Origin: an uncultured Acetatifactor sp.
GTDB lineage: Bacteria > Bacillota > Clostridia > Lachnospirales > Lachnospiraceae
Direction: 5' to 3'
DNA length: 64,000 bases
Assembly (NCBI GenBank): GCA_934436245.1
Contig: CAKSAM010000009.1
Coordinates: forward strand, 1-64,000
Shown here: one piece after another, positions 25,801 to 34,205 of the stretch
Layout of the letters: every line of letters starts with the position of its first letter
Numbering within the stretch: position 1 is the stretch's first letter
Program-made: the position numbers and the translations under genes
Notes under the pieces: generated by a model
The model's database searches: none
What the model was told of the DNA's origin: nothing
The model's input: the letters and a program-made list of their open reading frames with translations, nothing else

Positions 25801-26818
25801 TGCGAATAGTCTTTGCCAGTTCCCGTTTGGCAGGATCCACGCTGTCATCTTTTTTGGAAGGAAGACGTCCAAAGGTTACTGCAGGAACCTTTGCAGCCTG
25901 TTCCTGCAGATTCCTGCAGTCAGCCAGCCGCTCCATCTGTTCCATTTCTATCTCCGTCAGTTCTCCATACATATATGGACCGTCCGGCAGTTCGCACAGT
26001 TTTTTCACTTCCCGGAGTTTCTCCAGACAGCCCTGCAGGATGCGGCTCACACGGTCTCCCAGATATTTACCATAATTACTGTGTAACAGAGTTTCCAGAT
26101 CTCCCGCAGCATAATCATTTTTGCGTTCCTCCAGCCATTCGGAGGGCCAGGGAAAGCTTCCTGCATAACGGGACAGATTCAGGATATGCTGCTCCAATAC
26201 GCTCTCTCTGCCGCCAGGACAGAAATACTCCACACAGGCATGAAACTGTTCCAGGGCTTCCCCACTTCCCTGCGTTTCCTTTGCACAATAGTTCTCCGAC
26301 ATTTCCCGAGAATTCACTTCATTGCCATGATCCTCCCGGAATGCCATAACATCCTCCGGGACAAATTTTCCTGCATAAGCATCCTCCAGCAATTGCCCCA
26401 GTACTTCCTGCTGCAACAGTTTGATCTCACCTTCATCCGCCACACGGAAATCCGGATCCAGTCCGATCTCATTAAAATGATTCCGGATCAGGAACAGGCT
26501 GAAACTGTCAATGGTGGTGATCTGTGCATTATGCAGCAATGCAGACTGTCTCTGGATATGCTCATTACCCGGATCAGCCTCCAGTCTGGCTGCGATCCCG
26601 GCTGCAATACGTTCCCTCATCTCCGCTGCCGCCGCATTGGTGAAGGTCACGATCAGCAGACGGTCAATGTCTGCCGGATGCTCCCCTTCGCAGATCATGC
26701 GGATGATACGCTCTACCAGTACTGCTGTCTTACCGCTTCCTGCTGCAGCCGACACCAGAATGTTGCTATTATGCAGTTCGATTACCCTTTGCTGTTCCGG
26801 GGTGAATTTCATTCCCAT
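22823..26818 (-). CDS. addA: ATP-dependent helicase/nuclease subunit A
   Basis: Large subunit of the AddAB (RecBCD-type) complex that resects double-strand breaks and degrades linear DNA. An N-terminal UvrD-type helicase is shown by TPEQQRVIELHNSNILVSAAAGSGKT (Walker A at residues 27-31), LIDEYQDSNLVQ, VGDVKQSIYKFR and VTFTNAAAAEMRERI. The C-terminal nuclease reads GIIDVFFIEDGEIVLLDYKTD. At 1331 residues it is about 100 longer than the well-studied Bacillus protein; an acidic Ser/Glu-rich insertion around residues 740-790 accounts for part of this. It lies 88 bases after addB and shares its direction, so the two are likely one operon. Confidence 0.95.
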   Translation of the reverse strand: MGMKFTPEQQRVIELHNSNILVSAAAGSGKTAVLVERIIRMICEGEHPADIDRLLIVTFTNAAAAEMRERIAAGIAARLEADPGNEHIQRQSALLHNAQITTIDSFSLFLIRNHFNEIGLDPDFRVADEGEIKLLQQEVLGQLLEDAYAGKFVPEDVMAFREDHGNEVNSREMSENYCAKETQGSGEALEQFHACVEYFCPGGRESVLEQHILNLSRYAGSFPWPSEWLEERKNDYAAGDLETLLHSNYGKYLGDRVSRILQGCLEKLREVKKLCELPDGPYMYGELTEIEMEQMERLADCRNLQEQAAKVPAVTFGRLPSKKDDSVDPAKRELAKTIRNGVKNTLGELAENYFKTPLDLVVEQGKACRAPLRVLLDLVLEFDRRLLAAKQERHLIDFSDMEHYALQILLKREKTDESVVTGADSARAEYCIVPSDVALEYRQYFQEILIDEYQDSNLVQEYLLSAISGEAEGNYNRFMVGDVKQSIYKFRLARPELFLEKYDTYQETGDLCRIDLAKNFRSRIQVVDAVNDVFSRIMSREIGGIEYDDKAALYPGAAYPAAEDPAYGSELLLVRKPEKGDSAEGGSGGQHPDGTAALVDYDNVRQLEALAIASRIKQLRGSLKVMEKSTGELRPVRYSDMVILLRTTSGWDEEFKKILEQQGIPVYITSKTGYFGALEVQELLQFLRVLDNPRQDIPLFGVMQSVFGGFTQEEIAQIRSGGEGHSRKRMTLYEALKEVAQSGRMEEEGEETSADESAREETAGSGNNTLEMAKVPETPESMEPETGLSQKADTFLQRIDHYRSLTPYTSIRDLLQRILDDYDYLNYVTALPAGSKRRANVEMLLTKASAFEKTSYFGLFHFIRYMEQLEKYDVDYGEADTLDENADVVRIMSIHKSKGLEFPVVFVSGLSKRFNMQDANQSLIVDMDLGVAVDYVDSVRRIKNKTLRRAVLSAKMKEDNLAEELRVLYVALTRAREKLILTAVLDKADEKWELSQMTGQEKLTYLDFCEAGSYIDFLLPILPQTGITVTILGTEDLAAQEILEQIHMGDRRELLQRVADGDAFFMENSEENAGKMSELQERFAYRYPYPGLQKLYTKTTVSELKIAAMEEKDEAAFHTFEEKEVVPYIPAFRREQEKVSGAVRGSAFHRVMELLDFTYLFTESGLFTGCPDTYEEYRRELDRDRLQNRLEEFLQREKTSLRLTEEYANAVSLPKILNFLEQELAYRMWRAQEQGLLYREQPFVLGIDAKRLDPELPEGEKVLIQGIIDVFFIEDGEIVLLDYKTDVIDSLEALWNRYNVQIQYYEEALTKLMQMTVKERILYSFYLEKYE

Positions 26819-26906
26819 ACGCTACCTCTGTTCCTGTTTGTTTTATCCTGTCGCCGCCCTGCTCCTGAGCGTGACCGTTGCCGCTTTCCTTCGGACTTTC
26901 TGCCGA

Positions 26907-29900
26907 TCATGTGCTTTCGCCCGGTTCTTTTCCGCTCATCCGCTGCATCAGTGTCTGCTTGTCCAGTTCCGCCAGCTGCCGCTTCTCGTAGCCCGGAATA
27001 CTGCCGTCGAAACCGCAGACCTTTTTATAAGCACAATAGGTACAGGCCTCTTCGCTACCCTTTTCATAAGGCTTCGCCGCTATTTTACCGTCCAGGATCT
27101 CTCTGCCGATCTCGCAGATTTTCGCATCCACGTAGGAAGATACCACCTGCAGCTCCTCACTGCTTAACACACCGGATCTGGCGCTGAAGCTGCCGTCTTT
27201 TTTCTTTTCCACCGGAATGACTTTAGACTTATCCTGTAAAAAGCGGTCCAGGCGTTCCACCACGGCTGGATCACTGTTCACCACGCCGTTCATCCGAAGC
27301 TTCGCAAGGATCTCCTCATTGATCTGCTCCTGCGTCAGTTCCACCGGAGTCTCTATGGTGGGATCGTCGATATGATAATACAGAAGCGCCGCCGGTACGA
27401 TCTCCTTGTCGGGATGCTTTCTGCTCTCCAGTTCCATTGCCGCATTCATATATACCACCAGCTGCAGCTGTAAGCCATAATATAATGCCGCCAGATCGAA
27501 TTTCTTATTGCCGGACTTATAATCAATCACCTTCACGTAGACATGCTCCGCATCCTCAGACACATCGATACGGTCAATGCGTCCCTGCAGATGCATTTTC
27601 TCTTCCTCTGACAGATCCACGTGGATACTGTCCAGATTCTCCACGAACCGGAAAGACAGCTCATAATCATCCGGCTGAAAGCTGCCCTGTTTCAGATGTT
27701 GCTGCAGTGTCAATACCGTTCTGGTCAAAATCCTGCTCATCCGCGTAATCGCATATTCATTTCTTGCAGAACTGTATAACACTGTCTCTCCATAGGTGGC
27801 AGCATATCCTTCTACCGCTTCTCTGATGGTCTGACTTGCAAAATCATCCTCAAAATCCCACCATGTTCGACCGGATTCTGCAAGTTTTCCTGCAAAACTT
27901 TCCAATACCGCATGATACACATTTCCCATATCTGACACTTCAAAACCGAATTCTTCCCGTTCCTGCAGGGACAGACCATACTGTAAAAAATGTCGGCAGG
28001 CGCAGGCGGCATAGGTCTCCAGACGGCTCACACTGTTCTCCAGATGCTGTCCATACAGAGCTCTTGCCACAACCCTTGAAAGACCGCTCTCTTTATATCT
28101 TCGGAATGCTGCACGGGTCAGACGGTCTCTGCCGGCTGCATCCGTCTCATAAGCACAATACATCAGATAGAAATCCTGCTGTTCCTCTTCCTGCAGCGTT
28201 CCTTCTACATATTCCCTCAGTTCCTCTGCCAGATATCTGGCGCCTTCCTTCCTGCCCTCGATCTGTTCGATACGTCTGCGGTTCTGAGGGTATTCCACCA
28301 CAAGTCCCGGAAAAAGCTTCCGTACTGTATCGATCAGATAGGAAGGGCGGATGCCCCTGCCTTCACTGTTTACCTTGGCATAGGACAGATACAGACGTTC
28401 CGAAGGCTTGGTCATATTCAGATACAGATACAGCCTCTGAATGTACATCTGTTGTCTGGGACTTGGTGCCATTTCTGTTCCGGATTCTATTAAAAATTCT
28501 CTGTCCATATCGGAGATAATGCCGCCCTTGGAAGCATTCTTTGGAATATTTCCGTCATTTACTCCCAGGAAAAACAGTACTTTCACCTGTTTTAACCGGG
28601 TTCTTTCCATATCACCCACCACAATACGATCTACATTCTGTGGGATCGTGCCGACGGTGATCTCGCCGAAACCTGCCTCCAGAATATCTGCAAATTCCTG
28701 CAGCGAGATTTCCTCCTCTCCTAAGAGTCCATAGATCTGATCCAACAGATCCATAACGAGCCGATAGATCTGTGCATATTCCCTGGCTCTGGACAAGTCT
28801 CCCTCCTGTTCAAACTGCTGTTGGTAATTCAGCAGCTTCTGCTGGATATGGTTCTGTTCCAGAAAATCATACAGATGATTTACATATTCTGCAGCTTTTT
28901 CCCGTCTTTCCGGATGCAGGATCTCCACAGTATCCATGAACTGCCCTCTGACACGGTTCAGACGCTCCATAGTCTCTTCCGCCCGCTCCGTATCGTTTTC
29001 TCCATCTCCACAATGCATTTCTTCGGTTCTGCGGGTAAACAGCCTGCTGTAAGTCCGATAGCCTCTCGCACCGGTGCGGATCACATAATTCTCCAGTTCA
29101 TCGATTTCCTCTCTGGAGATATCCACCATACCGCTGCGTAGAAAATGGAACACCGTATCATAAGAAAAATCTTTCAGATACAGCTGCAGAGCACTTTTGA
29201 TATATTCGATCATAGGATTCAGCACGATCCCTCTGGTCCGATCCAGGAAACAGGGAATCTCCAGCTGTCCGAATTCCGTCTCCACATAAGAAGCATATCC
29301 TTCCAGATCTCCGATGACTACCGCAATATCCCGGTAGGTAAGTCCTTCTTCCCGTATCAGCTGCCGGATATACAGTGCCGTCTGATGGACTTCCTCTCTG
29401 GGAGAAAGTGCCTCAAACATACGGATCTCCTGATGTTCTCCCACATACGGCTCATACTGATACCGGAACAGGTTCTGCTCCAGATAGCGCAGTGCCGGGG
29501 CTTTCTCAAAACGATCCGTTCCTCCGGATACGAAGACATCCTTCCCCCTCGCTACTTCTGCTTCCGCTGCCAGCTTCACCAGATCCGCCACCGTTTTTTT
29601 GCTGAGATGGAACAGCTTCTGCTCTCCGTCCTGCCGGTAAGGATCCTCTTCTGCTCCAATGGTTACGGTGACAATGGTCTCTCCACAGACCCGCATCATT
29701 TCCTGGATCAGACGGTTCTGGATCGGCGTAAATCCGGTAAATCCATCAAACACCACTACACTGCCCGGTAGAATCTTTGATCTGACCAGTGATCTGCGCA
29801 GTACATCCAGCGTCTCCTCCGTCGTAATAAAATGGTCACGGATATAGTCCTGAAATCCCTGATACAGAGTCTTCAGATCTTTCAGCTTCATGGCCAGTGC

Positions 29901-30350
29901 GCCCCGTTTATCCGCACTGGCGATCAGCTTATCCATGTCCTGTGTGCTGATGCCATACTGCATGAATTCAGAGATCGCACTTTTCACCTCATGAATATAG
30001 CCCTGCTTATGCAGGAGACTTCCCATGGCAGGCAGCTGCTCCTTAAGGTCAGCTGCGATCTTTTGCAGCACCAGGCTTTTGCCGGTATCATCCAGCACCG
30101 GCATCTCCTTTGTCCCTACTTCTTCCAGAATCCGGTGGCTGAGTCTGCCAAAGCTTAAGACATCGATATTCAGGATACCGTCCCGGTCACTGCGCATGAC
30201 CAGTTCCTTCTGGGTCTGCATAGTGAACTGATCCGGCACGATGATCAGGAAATTCTTTCCCGGTTCCTCTGCCGCCCGCTGCATGATCTCTTCATATACT
30301 CTGTGGCTCTTTCCCGAGCCGGAAGGTCCGAAATAGAAACGTAAGCTCAT
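26907..30350 (-). CDS. addB: ATP-dependent helicase/nuclease subunit B
   Basis: Second subunit of AddAB. It has the N-terminal Walker A GPSGSGKS (residues 8-15), a helicase-like fold without full helicase activity in known members, and a C-terminal nuclease (LQGRIDRIDVSEDAEHVYVKVIDYKSG). A 4Fe-4S cluster is expected from four cysteines: one in YAACACRHFLQYG near residue 815 and three in ACTYCAYKKVCGF near 1100. The ATG follows AGGAGG at a good distance. Length (1147) is normal. The gene is upstream of addA and downstream of exoIII on the same strand, giving a DNA-repair group. Confidence 0.95.
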   Translation of the reverse strand: MSLRFYFGPSGSGKSHRVYEEIMQRAAEEPGKNFLIIVPDQFTMQTQKELVMRSDRDGILNIDVLSFGRLSHRILEEVGTKEMPVLDDTGKSLVLQKIAADLKEQLPAMGSLLHKQGYIHEVKSAISEFMQYGISTQDMDKLIASADKRGALAMKLKDLKTLYQGFQDYIRDHFITTEETLDVLRRSLVRSKILPGSVVVFDGFTGFTPIQNRLIQEMMRVCGETIVTVTIGAEEDPYRQDGEQKLFHLSKKTVADLVKLAAEAEVARGKDVFVSGGTDRFEKAPALRYLEQNLFRYQYEPYVGEHQEIRMFEALSPREEVHQTALYIRQLIREEGLTYRDIAVVIGDLEGYASYVETEFGQLEIPCFLDRTRGIVLNPMIEYIKSALQLYLKDFSYDTVFHFLRSGMVDISREEIDELENYVIRTGARGYRTYSRLFTRRTEEMHCGDGENDTERAEETMERLNRVRGQFMDTVEILHPERREKAAEYVNHLYDFLEQNHIQQKLLNYQQQFEQEGDLSRAREYAQIYRLVMDLLDQIYGLLGEEEISLQEFADILEAGFGEITVGTIPQNVDRIVVGDMERTRLKQVKVLFFLGVNDGNIPKNASKGGIISDMDREFLIESGTEMAPSPRQQMYIQRLYLYLNMTKPSERLYLSYAKVNSEGRGIRPSYLIDTVRKLFPGLVVEYPQNRRRIEQIEGRKEGARYLAEELREYVEGTLQEEEQQDFYLMYCAYETDAAGRDRLTRAAFRRYKESGLSRVVARALYGQHLENSVSRLETYAACACRHFLQYGLSLQEREEFGFEVSDMGNVYHAVLESFAGKLAESGRTWWDFEDDFASQTIREAVEGYAATYGETVLYSSARNEYAITRMSRILTRTVLTLQQHLKQGSFQPDDYELSFRFVENLDSIHVDLSEEEKMHLQGRIDRIDVSEDAEHVYVKVIDYKSGNKKFDLAALYYGLQLQLVVYMNAAMELESRKHPDKEIVPAALLYYHIDDPTIETPVELTQEQINEEILAKLRMNGVVNSDPAVVERLDRFLQDKSKVIPVEKKKDGSFSARSGVLSSEELQVVSSYVDAKICEIGREILDGKIAAKPYEKGSEEACTYCAYKKVCGFDGSIPGYEKRQLAELDKQTLMQRMSGKEPGEST

Positions 30351-30401
30351 AGATTTCCTCCTAAGGTTACAAGCTGTTTCCTATATAATCATAAAAAACC
30401 A

Positions 30402-31154
30402 TTATTTCAAATCCAGTTCGATCGGACAATGATCCGATCCCAGTACTTCTGTATGGATCTTCGCATCTGCCAGTCTGCCCTTCAGGCACTCCGATACCAC
30501 AAAATAATCAATTCTCCATCCGGCGTTTTTGGCTCTTGCCTGGAACCGGTAGGACCACCAGGAATATATCCCTGTCTGATCGGGATAAAAATAGCGGAAC
30601 GTATCAATAAATCCGTTCTCCAACACCCTGGAAAAGCAGCCTCTCTCTTCATCCGTAAATCCCGCATTGCCACGATTGGTCTTCGGATTTTTCAGATCAA
30701 TTTCCCGATGTGCCACATTCAGATCTCCGCCGTAGATCACGGGCTTTCGCTCTTCCAGTCTCTTCAGATATGCCAGAAAATCCGCCTCCCACTGCATGCG
30801 GTAGTCCAACCGCTTCAATTCCTGCTGTGCATTGGGCACGTACACCGTCACAAAGTAAAAATCCGGATATTCTGCCGTGATCACTCTGCCCTCATGGTCA
30901 TGCCCTTCCACACCGATGCCGTAAGTCACCTGCAGGGGCTCTTCTTTGGTAAAGATTGCGGTACCGGAATATCCCTTTTTCTCTGCATAATTCCAGTACT
31001 GATGATATCCGGAAAGATCCAGTGCGATCTGTCCCTCCTGTAATTTGGTCTCCTGTAAGCAGAAAATATCTGCGTCTATTTCCTGAAAAAAATCTAAGAA
31101 GCCCTTCTGCATACAGGCTCTCAGTCCGTTTACATTCCATGAGATCAGTTTCAT
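30402..31154 (-). CDS. Exodeoxyribonuclease III (AP endonuclease)
   Basis: Cuts DNA at abasic sites and trims 3' ends in base-excision repair. All family blocks are present: [12 protein letters not shown] at the start, [11 protein letters not shown] (metal-binding Glu), [18 protein letters not shown] (Asp and Asn), a Trp-rich [10 protein letters not shown] and the C-terminal [11 protein letters not shown] (Asp-His pair). I start it at 31154, after GGAGAGG; an ATG five codons upstream overlaps that site. It precedes addB by 51 bases, consistent with a repair operon. Confidence 0.95.
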   Translation of the reverse strand: MKLISWNVNGLRACMQKGFLDFFQEIDADIFCLQETKLQEGQIALDLSGYHQYWNYAEKKGYSGTAIFTKEEPLQVTYGIGVEGHDHEGRVITAEYPDFYFVTVYVPNAQQELKRLDYRMQWEADFLAYLKRLEERKPVIYGGDLNVAHREIDLKNPKTNRGNAGFTDEERGCFSRVLENGFIDTFRYFYPDQTGIYSWWSYRFQARAKNAGWRIDYFVVSECLKGRLADAKIHTEVLGSDHCPIELDLK

Positions 31155-31268
31155 ATTTTTCCTCTCCATTCAGTCCTACTTATTATTATCTCTATTTTCT
31201 GTCCTATTTTCAGGACTTGATCAATCTGTCCACAAATCCATTTGTATATAATTAAAATAATGATTTTT

Positions 31269-31781
31269 CTATGATTGCTTTTCACTTTCCTCTTCCACAA
31301 GCTTATGATACATGACATGGATATCTTCATAGACACCGTCCTTATTCAGGAAGCCGCCGGGAATGATGCCCAGATCCACAAAGCCCAGCCGCAGATACAA
31401 ATGGAACGCATGGATATTGGAAGCTACCACCGCATTGAACTGCAATATGCGATAACCGTTTGCCTTCGCCTGTGCCAGGCAATCCTTCACCAACAGTTCA
31501 CCGATATGTTCTCCTCTGCACTGTCTGTCCACGGCATAGCTGGCGTTGGCGATATGTCCCACTCTGCCGATATTGTTGGGATGCAGAATATATAAGCCCT
31601 TCACATTGCCCTGCTCATCCTCCGCCACGGCACTTACGGTCTGTGCGGCAAAAAAATCTGCGGCATCCGCCTCTGTGAGTCCTTCCTCCTGGGGAAATGC
31701 CACGCCATCCTCTACCACCTGATTCCAGATCTCCGCCATTCTTGCCACATCTTTTGTTTCAAATTTTCTAATCGTAATCAT
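31269..31781 (-). CDS. GNAT-family N-acetyltransferase
   Basis: A 170-residue acetyl-CoA-dependent acetyltransferase. MITIRKFETKDVARMAEIWNQV is a typical GNAT opening, and QCRGEHIGELLVKDCLAQAKANGYRILQFNAVVASNIHAFHLYLRLGFVDLGIIPGGF holds motif A (RGEHIG, acetyl-CoA binding) and motif B. The acceptor is unknown; family relatives modify small amines or protein N-termini. The ATG at 31781 is preceded by TTGGAAAC; a GTG at 31829 that overlaps the upstream stop by four bases is an alternative start. Confidence 0.85.
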   Translation of the reverse strand: MITIRKFETKDVARMAEIWNQVVEDGVAFPQEEGLTEADAADFFAAQTVSAVAEDEQGNVKGLYILHPNNIGRVGHIANASYAVDRQCRGEHIGELLVKDCLAQAKANGYRILQFNAVVASNIHAFHLYLRLGFVDLGIIPGGFLNKDGVYEDIHVMYHKLVEEESEKQS

Positions 31782-31825
31782 GTTTCCAACATCTTTCTGT
31801 TTCTTTTTCTGTTCTCTGTGCCATA

Positions 31826-32506
31826 TCACATCTGCTGCATTTCACCGCTATGCTGCTGCAGCCATTCCCACTCCTTGTGGGCGGCTTCCAGAGATGCTTC
31901 GTATCCTTTCAGAATGTCTGACAGTCTCTTTACCTCCGTAATTCCACTTGCCTTGTTGTCCGGATGATCCATCCAGAGGTGCCGCTTTTCTGGTGGATAA
32001 ATCGTTTCTATGGTATTCTCACCGATTTTCCACCATTTCTTCTGATAGTAAATAGAATTATCCACAATATCTAAAAAGGCTGCACGCTCCGCAATTTCCC
32101 GGATCTCCGGCTGCGCTGCAGCACTGCCGCCCCACCTGCTGACCTGACTGATTTTTACGGCAGTGCCTTCCGGTTCTACCCGAAGCCACAGGGGATCTGC
32201 CGGTTTCTTCCAGATCTTGTCCAGTAAAAAATTTATCGGCCCCAACAATAAAATCGTCATACAGATCGCCAGAGCCGCCGCAAGGTCTCCGACCCAGTTA
32301 CTCTGCACAAGGAACTGGAACCACAGGTGGTCACTGTCCCGCACGCCCCAGACTCTCATGAGTACAAACACTGCTGCCGCAAGATAAATCACAATGGTGG
32401 CAGCTACAAGGGGAAGCAGCACTTTTTCTTTTTTCATGCCCCATGCTGCATAAGCCTTCCGCTCTTTCTCCGTGAACAGCACTGGTAGTTCATAGCTTTC
32501 TGTCAT
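31826..32506 (-). CDS. Hypothetical membrane protein (two helices, soluble C-terminus)
   Basis: A 226-residue protein I do not recognise. It begins with a soluble stretch, has two hydrophobic helices at about 29-50 and 72-92, and ends in a charged cytoplasmic domain with FLDIVDNSIYYQKKWWKIGENTIETIYPPEKRHLWM. That last part recalls YcxB-like C-terminal domains of unknown function. It sits between an SseB-like gene and a GNAT gene on the same strand, 19 bases after the former, and is probably co-transcribed with them. Confidence 0.6.
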   Translation of the reverse strand: MTESYELPVLFTEKERKAYAAWGMKKEKVLLPLVAATIVIYLAAAVFVLMRVWGVRDSDHLWFQFLVQSNWVGDLAAALAICMTILLLGPINFLLDKIWKKPADPLWLRVEPEGTAVKISQVSRWGGSAAAQPEIREIAERAAFLDIVDNSIYYQKKWWKIGENTIETIYPPEKRHLWMDHPDNKASGITEVKRLSDILKGYEASLEAAHKEWEWLQQHSGEMQQM

Positions 32507-32525
32507 GCTTTTTCTCCCTCATTTG

Positions 32526-32975
32526 TCATTCTCCGAGAATAATATGAAGCAGATGCTTGTCCAGCATCAGCGTCCGGTTCCAGGGGTTCAGGATCACACC
32601 TTCAATGCCTTCCGCAGTCAATGCCACGCGGAACAGCTGCTCCATATCCGTAAGAAACGTAGACATTACGCTGCCGCTTCCTTTCAGTTCTTCTTCAAAG
32701 CCGGTGAATGCCGACCACCATTTTTTCCCGTCTAAGGTCTGTACCGCCTGTAAGCGCATGGCGGTTCCGGCTGCCTGTGTCACCGCTTCCTTCACATCTG
32801 CGGAAGGCGGTTCCACTGCCACGATGAGCTGCCCCTGCTCCCACATCCGCCTGCGCACCACTGTCAGAGCGTGTGCCAGAAGCTCTTCCGTGGGCTCCTG
32901 CTGTAATGCCAAAATTGCCTCTTCTATTTTCTCGTTTCCCTGTAATCCTTTGTCTTTTTTCTCATCCATAATCAC
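32526..32975 (-). CDS. SseB-like protein
   Basis: A 149-residue soluble protein. The pattern IEEAILALQQEPTEELLAHALTVVRRRMWEQGQLIVAVEP, then LDGKKWWSAFTGFEEELKGSGSVMSTFLTDMEQLFRVALTAEGIEGVILNPWNRTLMLDKHLL, matches the SseB N-terminal domain: a strand with an aromatic AFTGFEE, then GIVINPW-like residues. The function of the domain is not established in Gram-positives. The charged MDEKKDKG start is uncertain by a few residues. It is the first gene of a run of three small genes leading toward exoIII. Confidence 0.7.
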   Translation of the reverse strand: MIMDEKKDKGLQGNEKIEEAILALQQEPTEELLAHALTVVRRRMWEQGQLIVAVEPPSADVKEAVTQAAGTAMRLQAVQTLDGKKWWSAFTGFEEELKGSGSVMSTFLTDMEQLFRVALTAEGIEGVILNPWNRTLMLDKHLLHIILGE

Positions 32976-33170
32976 TGATCGTATCCTTTTTATCTGTCAT
33001 AATTTGGCAACTTTACTGCGTATTCCGGAAACATCCCGTAACTCCGGGATGTCAGAGTGCTGTCTCATGCTCCGTGTTCCATACGCAATTTAATCGGTCC
33101 TCACTGCGTGTTGCACACTGCACATCCATGCCTATCATACCATAAATACTTACGCAATTCCACTTACGTT

Positions 33171-33260
33171 TCCCTCCGCGCATTTTCTCTCCGCGCATTT
33201 TCCCTCTGCGTATTTTCCCTCCGCACATTTTTCCTCTGCGCATTTTCCCTCCGTGCGCTG
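33171..33260. repeat. 15-bp degenerate tandem repeat
   Basis: About six head-to-tail units of the form TCCCTCCGCGCATTT, with C/T and A/G changes between them, lie between two divergent genes. One strand is strongly pyrimidine-rich. Any peptide read through it would be a low-complexity Arg/Gly/Lys or Phe/Ser/Leu repeat, which I do not take as real. Confidence 0.75.
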
Positions 33261-33268
33261 TCTTTTCC

Positions 33269-33297
33269 TTGACAGTGACTACATTCATTGCTAACAT
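33269..33297 (+). promoter_or_regulatory. Predicted sigma-A promoter of the HAD phosphatase gene
   Basis: TTGACA (33269-33274) and TAACAT (33292-33297) with a 17-base spacer. A small hairpin, CTGAGC/GCTCAG, follows at about 33302-33319 in the leader, just before the ribosome site. Confidence 0.6.
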
Positions 33298-33334
33298 GAA
33301 CCTGAGCATTTCAAGCTCAGAAATGAGGACAATC

Positions 33335-34201
33335 ATGAATACTTTTGACCCGAAGCATATTTACTGCGATGCCGCTAAACTGGCACGTCTGAAAAATAAA
33401 AAGCTTTTCCTGTTCGACATTGACGGAACGATTGCCGTGGGCGATACCCTGTACGAAGGCAGTGCGGATCTGATCCGGTATATCAATGACATCGGCGGCA
33501 AGGCTTATTACATTACCAACAACTCCACAAAGAGCGGTCTGGACTATGTGAAAAAATTCCATACCGCCTTTCATCTGGACAGCACCGAAGATCAGTTTAT
33601 CACTTCCGGCTATATGACCCTGCGCTTTCTGAAGGAAAATTATGCTGAGAAAAAAATCTTTGTACTGGGAACTGCTTCCTTCGTAGCCGAACTGCGTAAA
33701 AATGGGCTTCATGTCACCGAGGTCTGCGAAGAGAATATCGACTGTGTGGTGGTTGCCTACGACAGTGAATTAAATTACGGCAAGCTTACGGAAGTCTGCA
33801 AGGTTTTATTCACCCAGGACGTTCCCTTTTACGGTACCAATCCGGATCTGCGCTGCCCCATCGACTTCGGGTTTATCCCCGATTGCGGTGCCATCTGTGA
33901 TATGATCACTGCCACCACCGATAAGCAGCCCATCTATTTAGGCAAACCCAGCAAAGATGTCGTAAAGCTCTGCCTCGAGATCTCCGGCTTTACACCGGAA
34001 GAGACCCTGGTGGTGGGTGACCGTCTGTACACGGACATTGCCTGCGGCATCAACGGCGGTGTGAATACCTGCGTCCTCTTCACCGGCGAGGCGCAGAAAA
34101 AGGATATCCTGACCCCCGAAGGTGATCCGAATACCCCTTATCTGCCTGACTATGCCTTTGACACGGTGCAGGATCTGTTAGATGCCTGCCGTGGAAACTA
34201 A
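33335..34201 (+). CDS. HAD-IIA family phosphatase (NagD/p-nitrophenylphosphatase-like)
   Basis: A 288-residue haloacid-dehalogenase-type phosphatase. Motif I is LFLFDIDGTIAVGD, motif II lies in YYITNNSTKS, and motifs III-IV are in LGKPSKDVVKLCLEISGF and VVGDRLYTDIACGINGG, the NagD-like arrangement with a C2 cap between them. It dephosphorylates a small phosphoester, perhaps a sugar or nucleotide; the substrate is unknown. I start it at the ATG at 33335, preceded by GAGGAC and downstream of a good promoter, since earlier ATGs overlap that promoter. It ends four bases from convergent gatB, leaving no room for a separate terminator. Confidence 0.88.
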   Translation: MNTFDPKHIYCDAAKLARLKNKKLFLFDIDGTIAVGDTLYEGSADLIRYINDIGGKAYYITNNSTKSGLDYVKKFHTAFHLDSTEDQFITSGYMTLRFLKENYAEKKIFVLGTASFVAELRKNGLHVTEVCEENIDCVVVAYDSELNYGKLTEVCKVLFTQDVPFYGTNPDLRCPIDFGFIPDCGAICDMITATTDKQPIYLGKPSKDVVKLCLEISGFTPEETLVVGDRLYTDIACGINGGVNTCVLFTGEAQKKDILTPEGDPNTPYLPDYAFDTVQDLLDACRGN

Positions 34202-34205
34202 CACT

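Noticed and set aside
26186..27187. 333-codon open frame opposite addA/addB
   Set aside because: It lies antisense across two well-supported repair genes; length is explained by their codon bias.
33052..33336. 94-codon Lys/Gly/Arg-rich frame across the 15-bp repeats
   Set aside because: The peptide is a simple product of the tandem repeat and the frame covers the HAD promoter.
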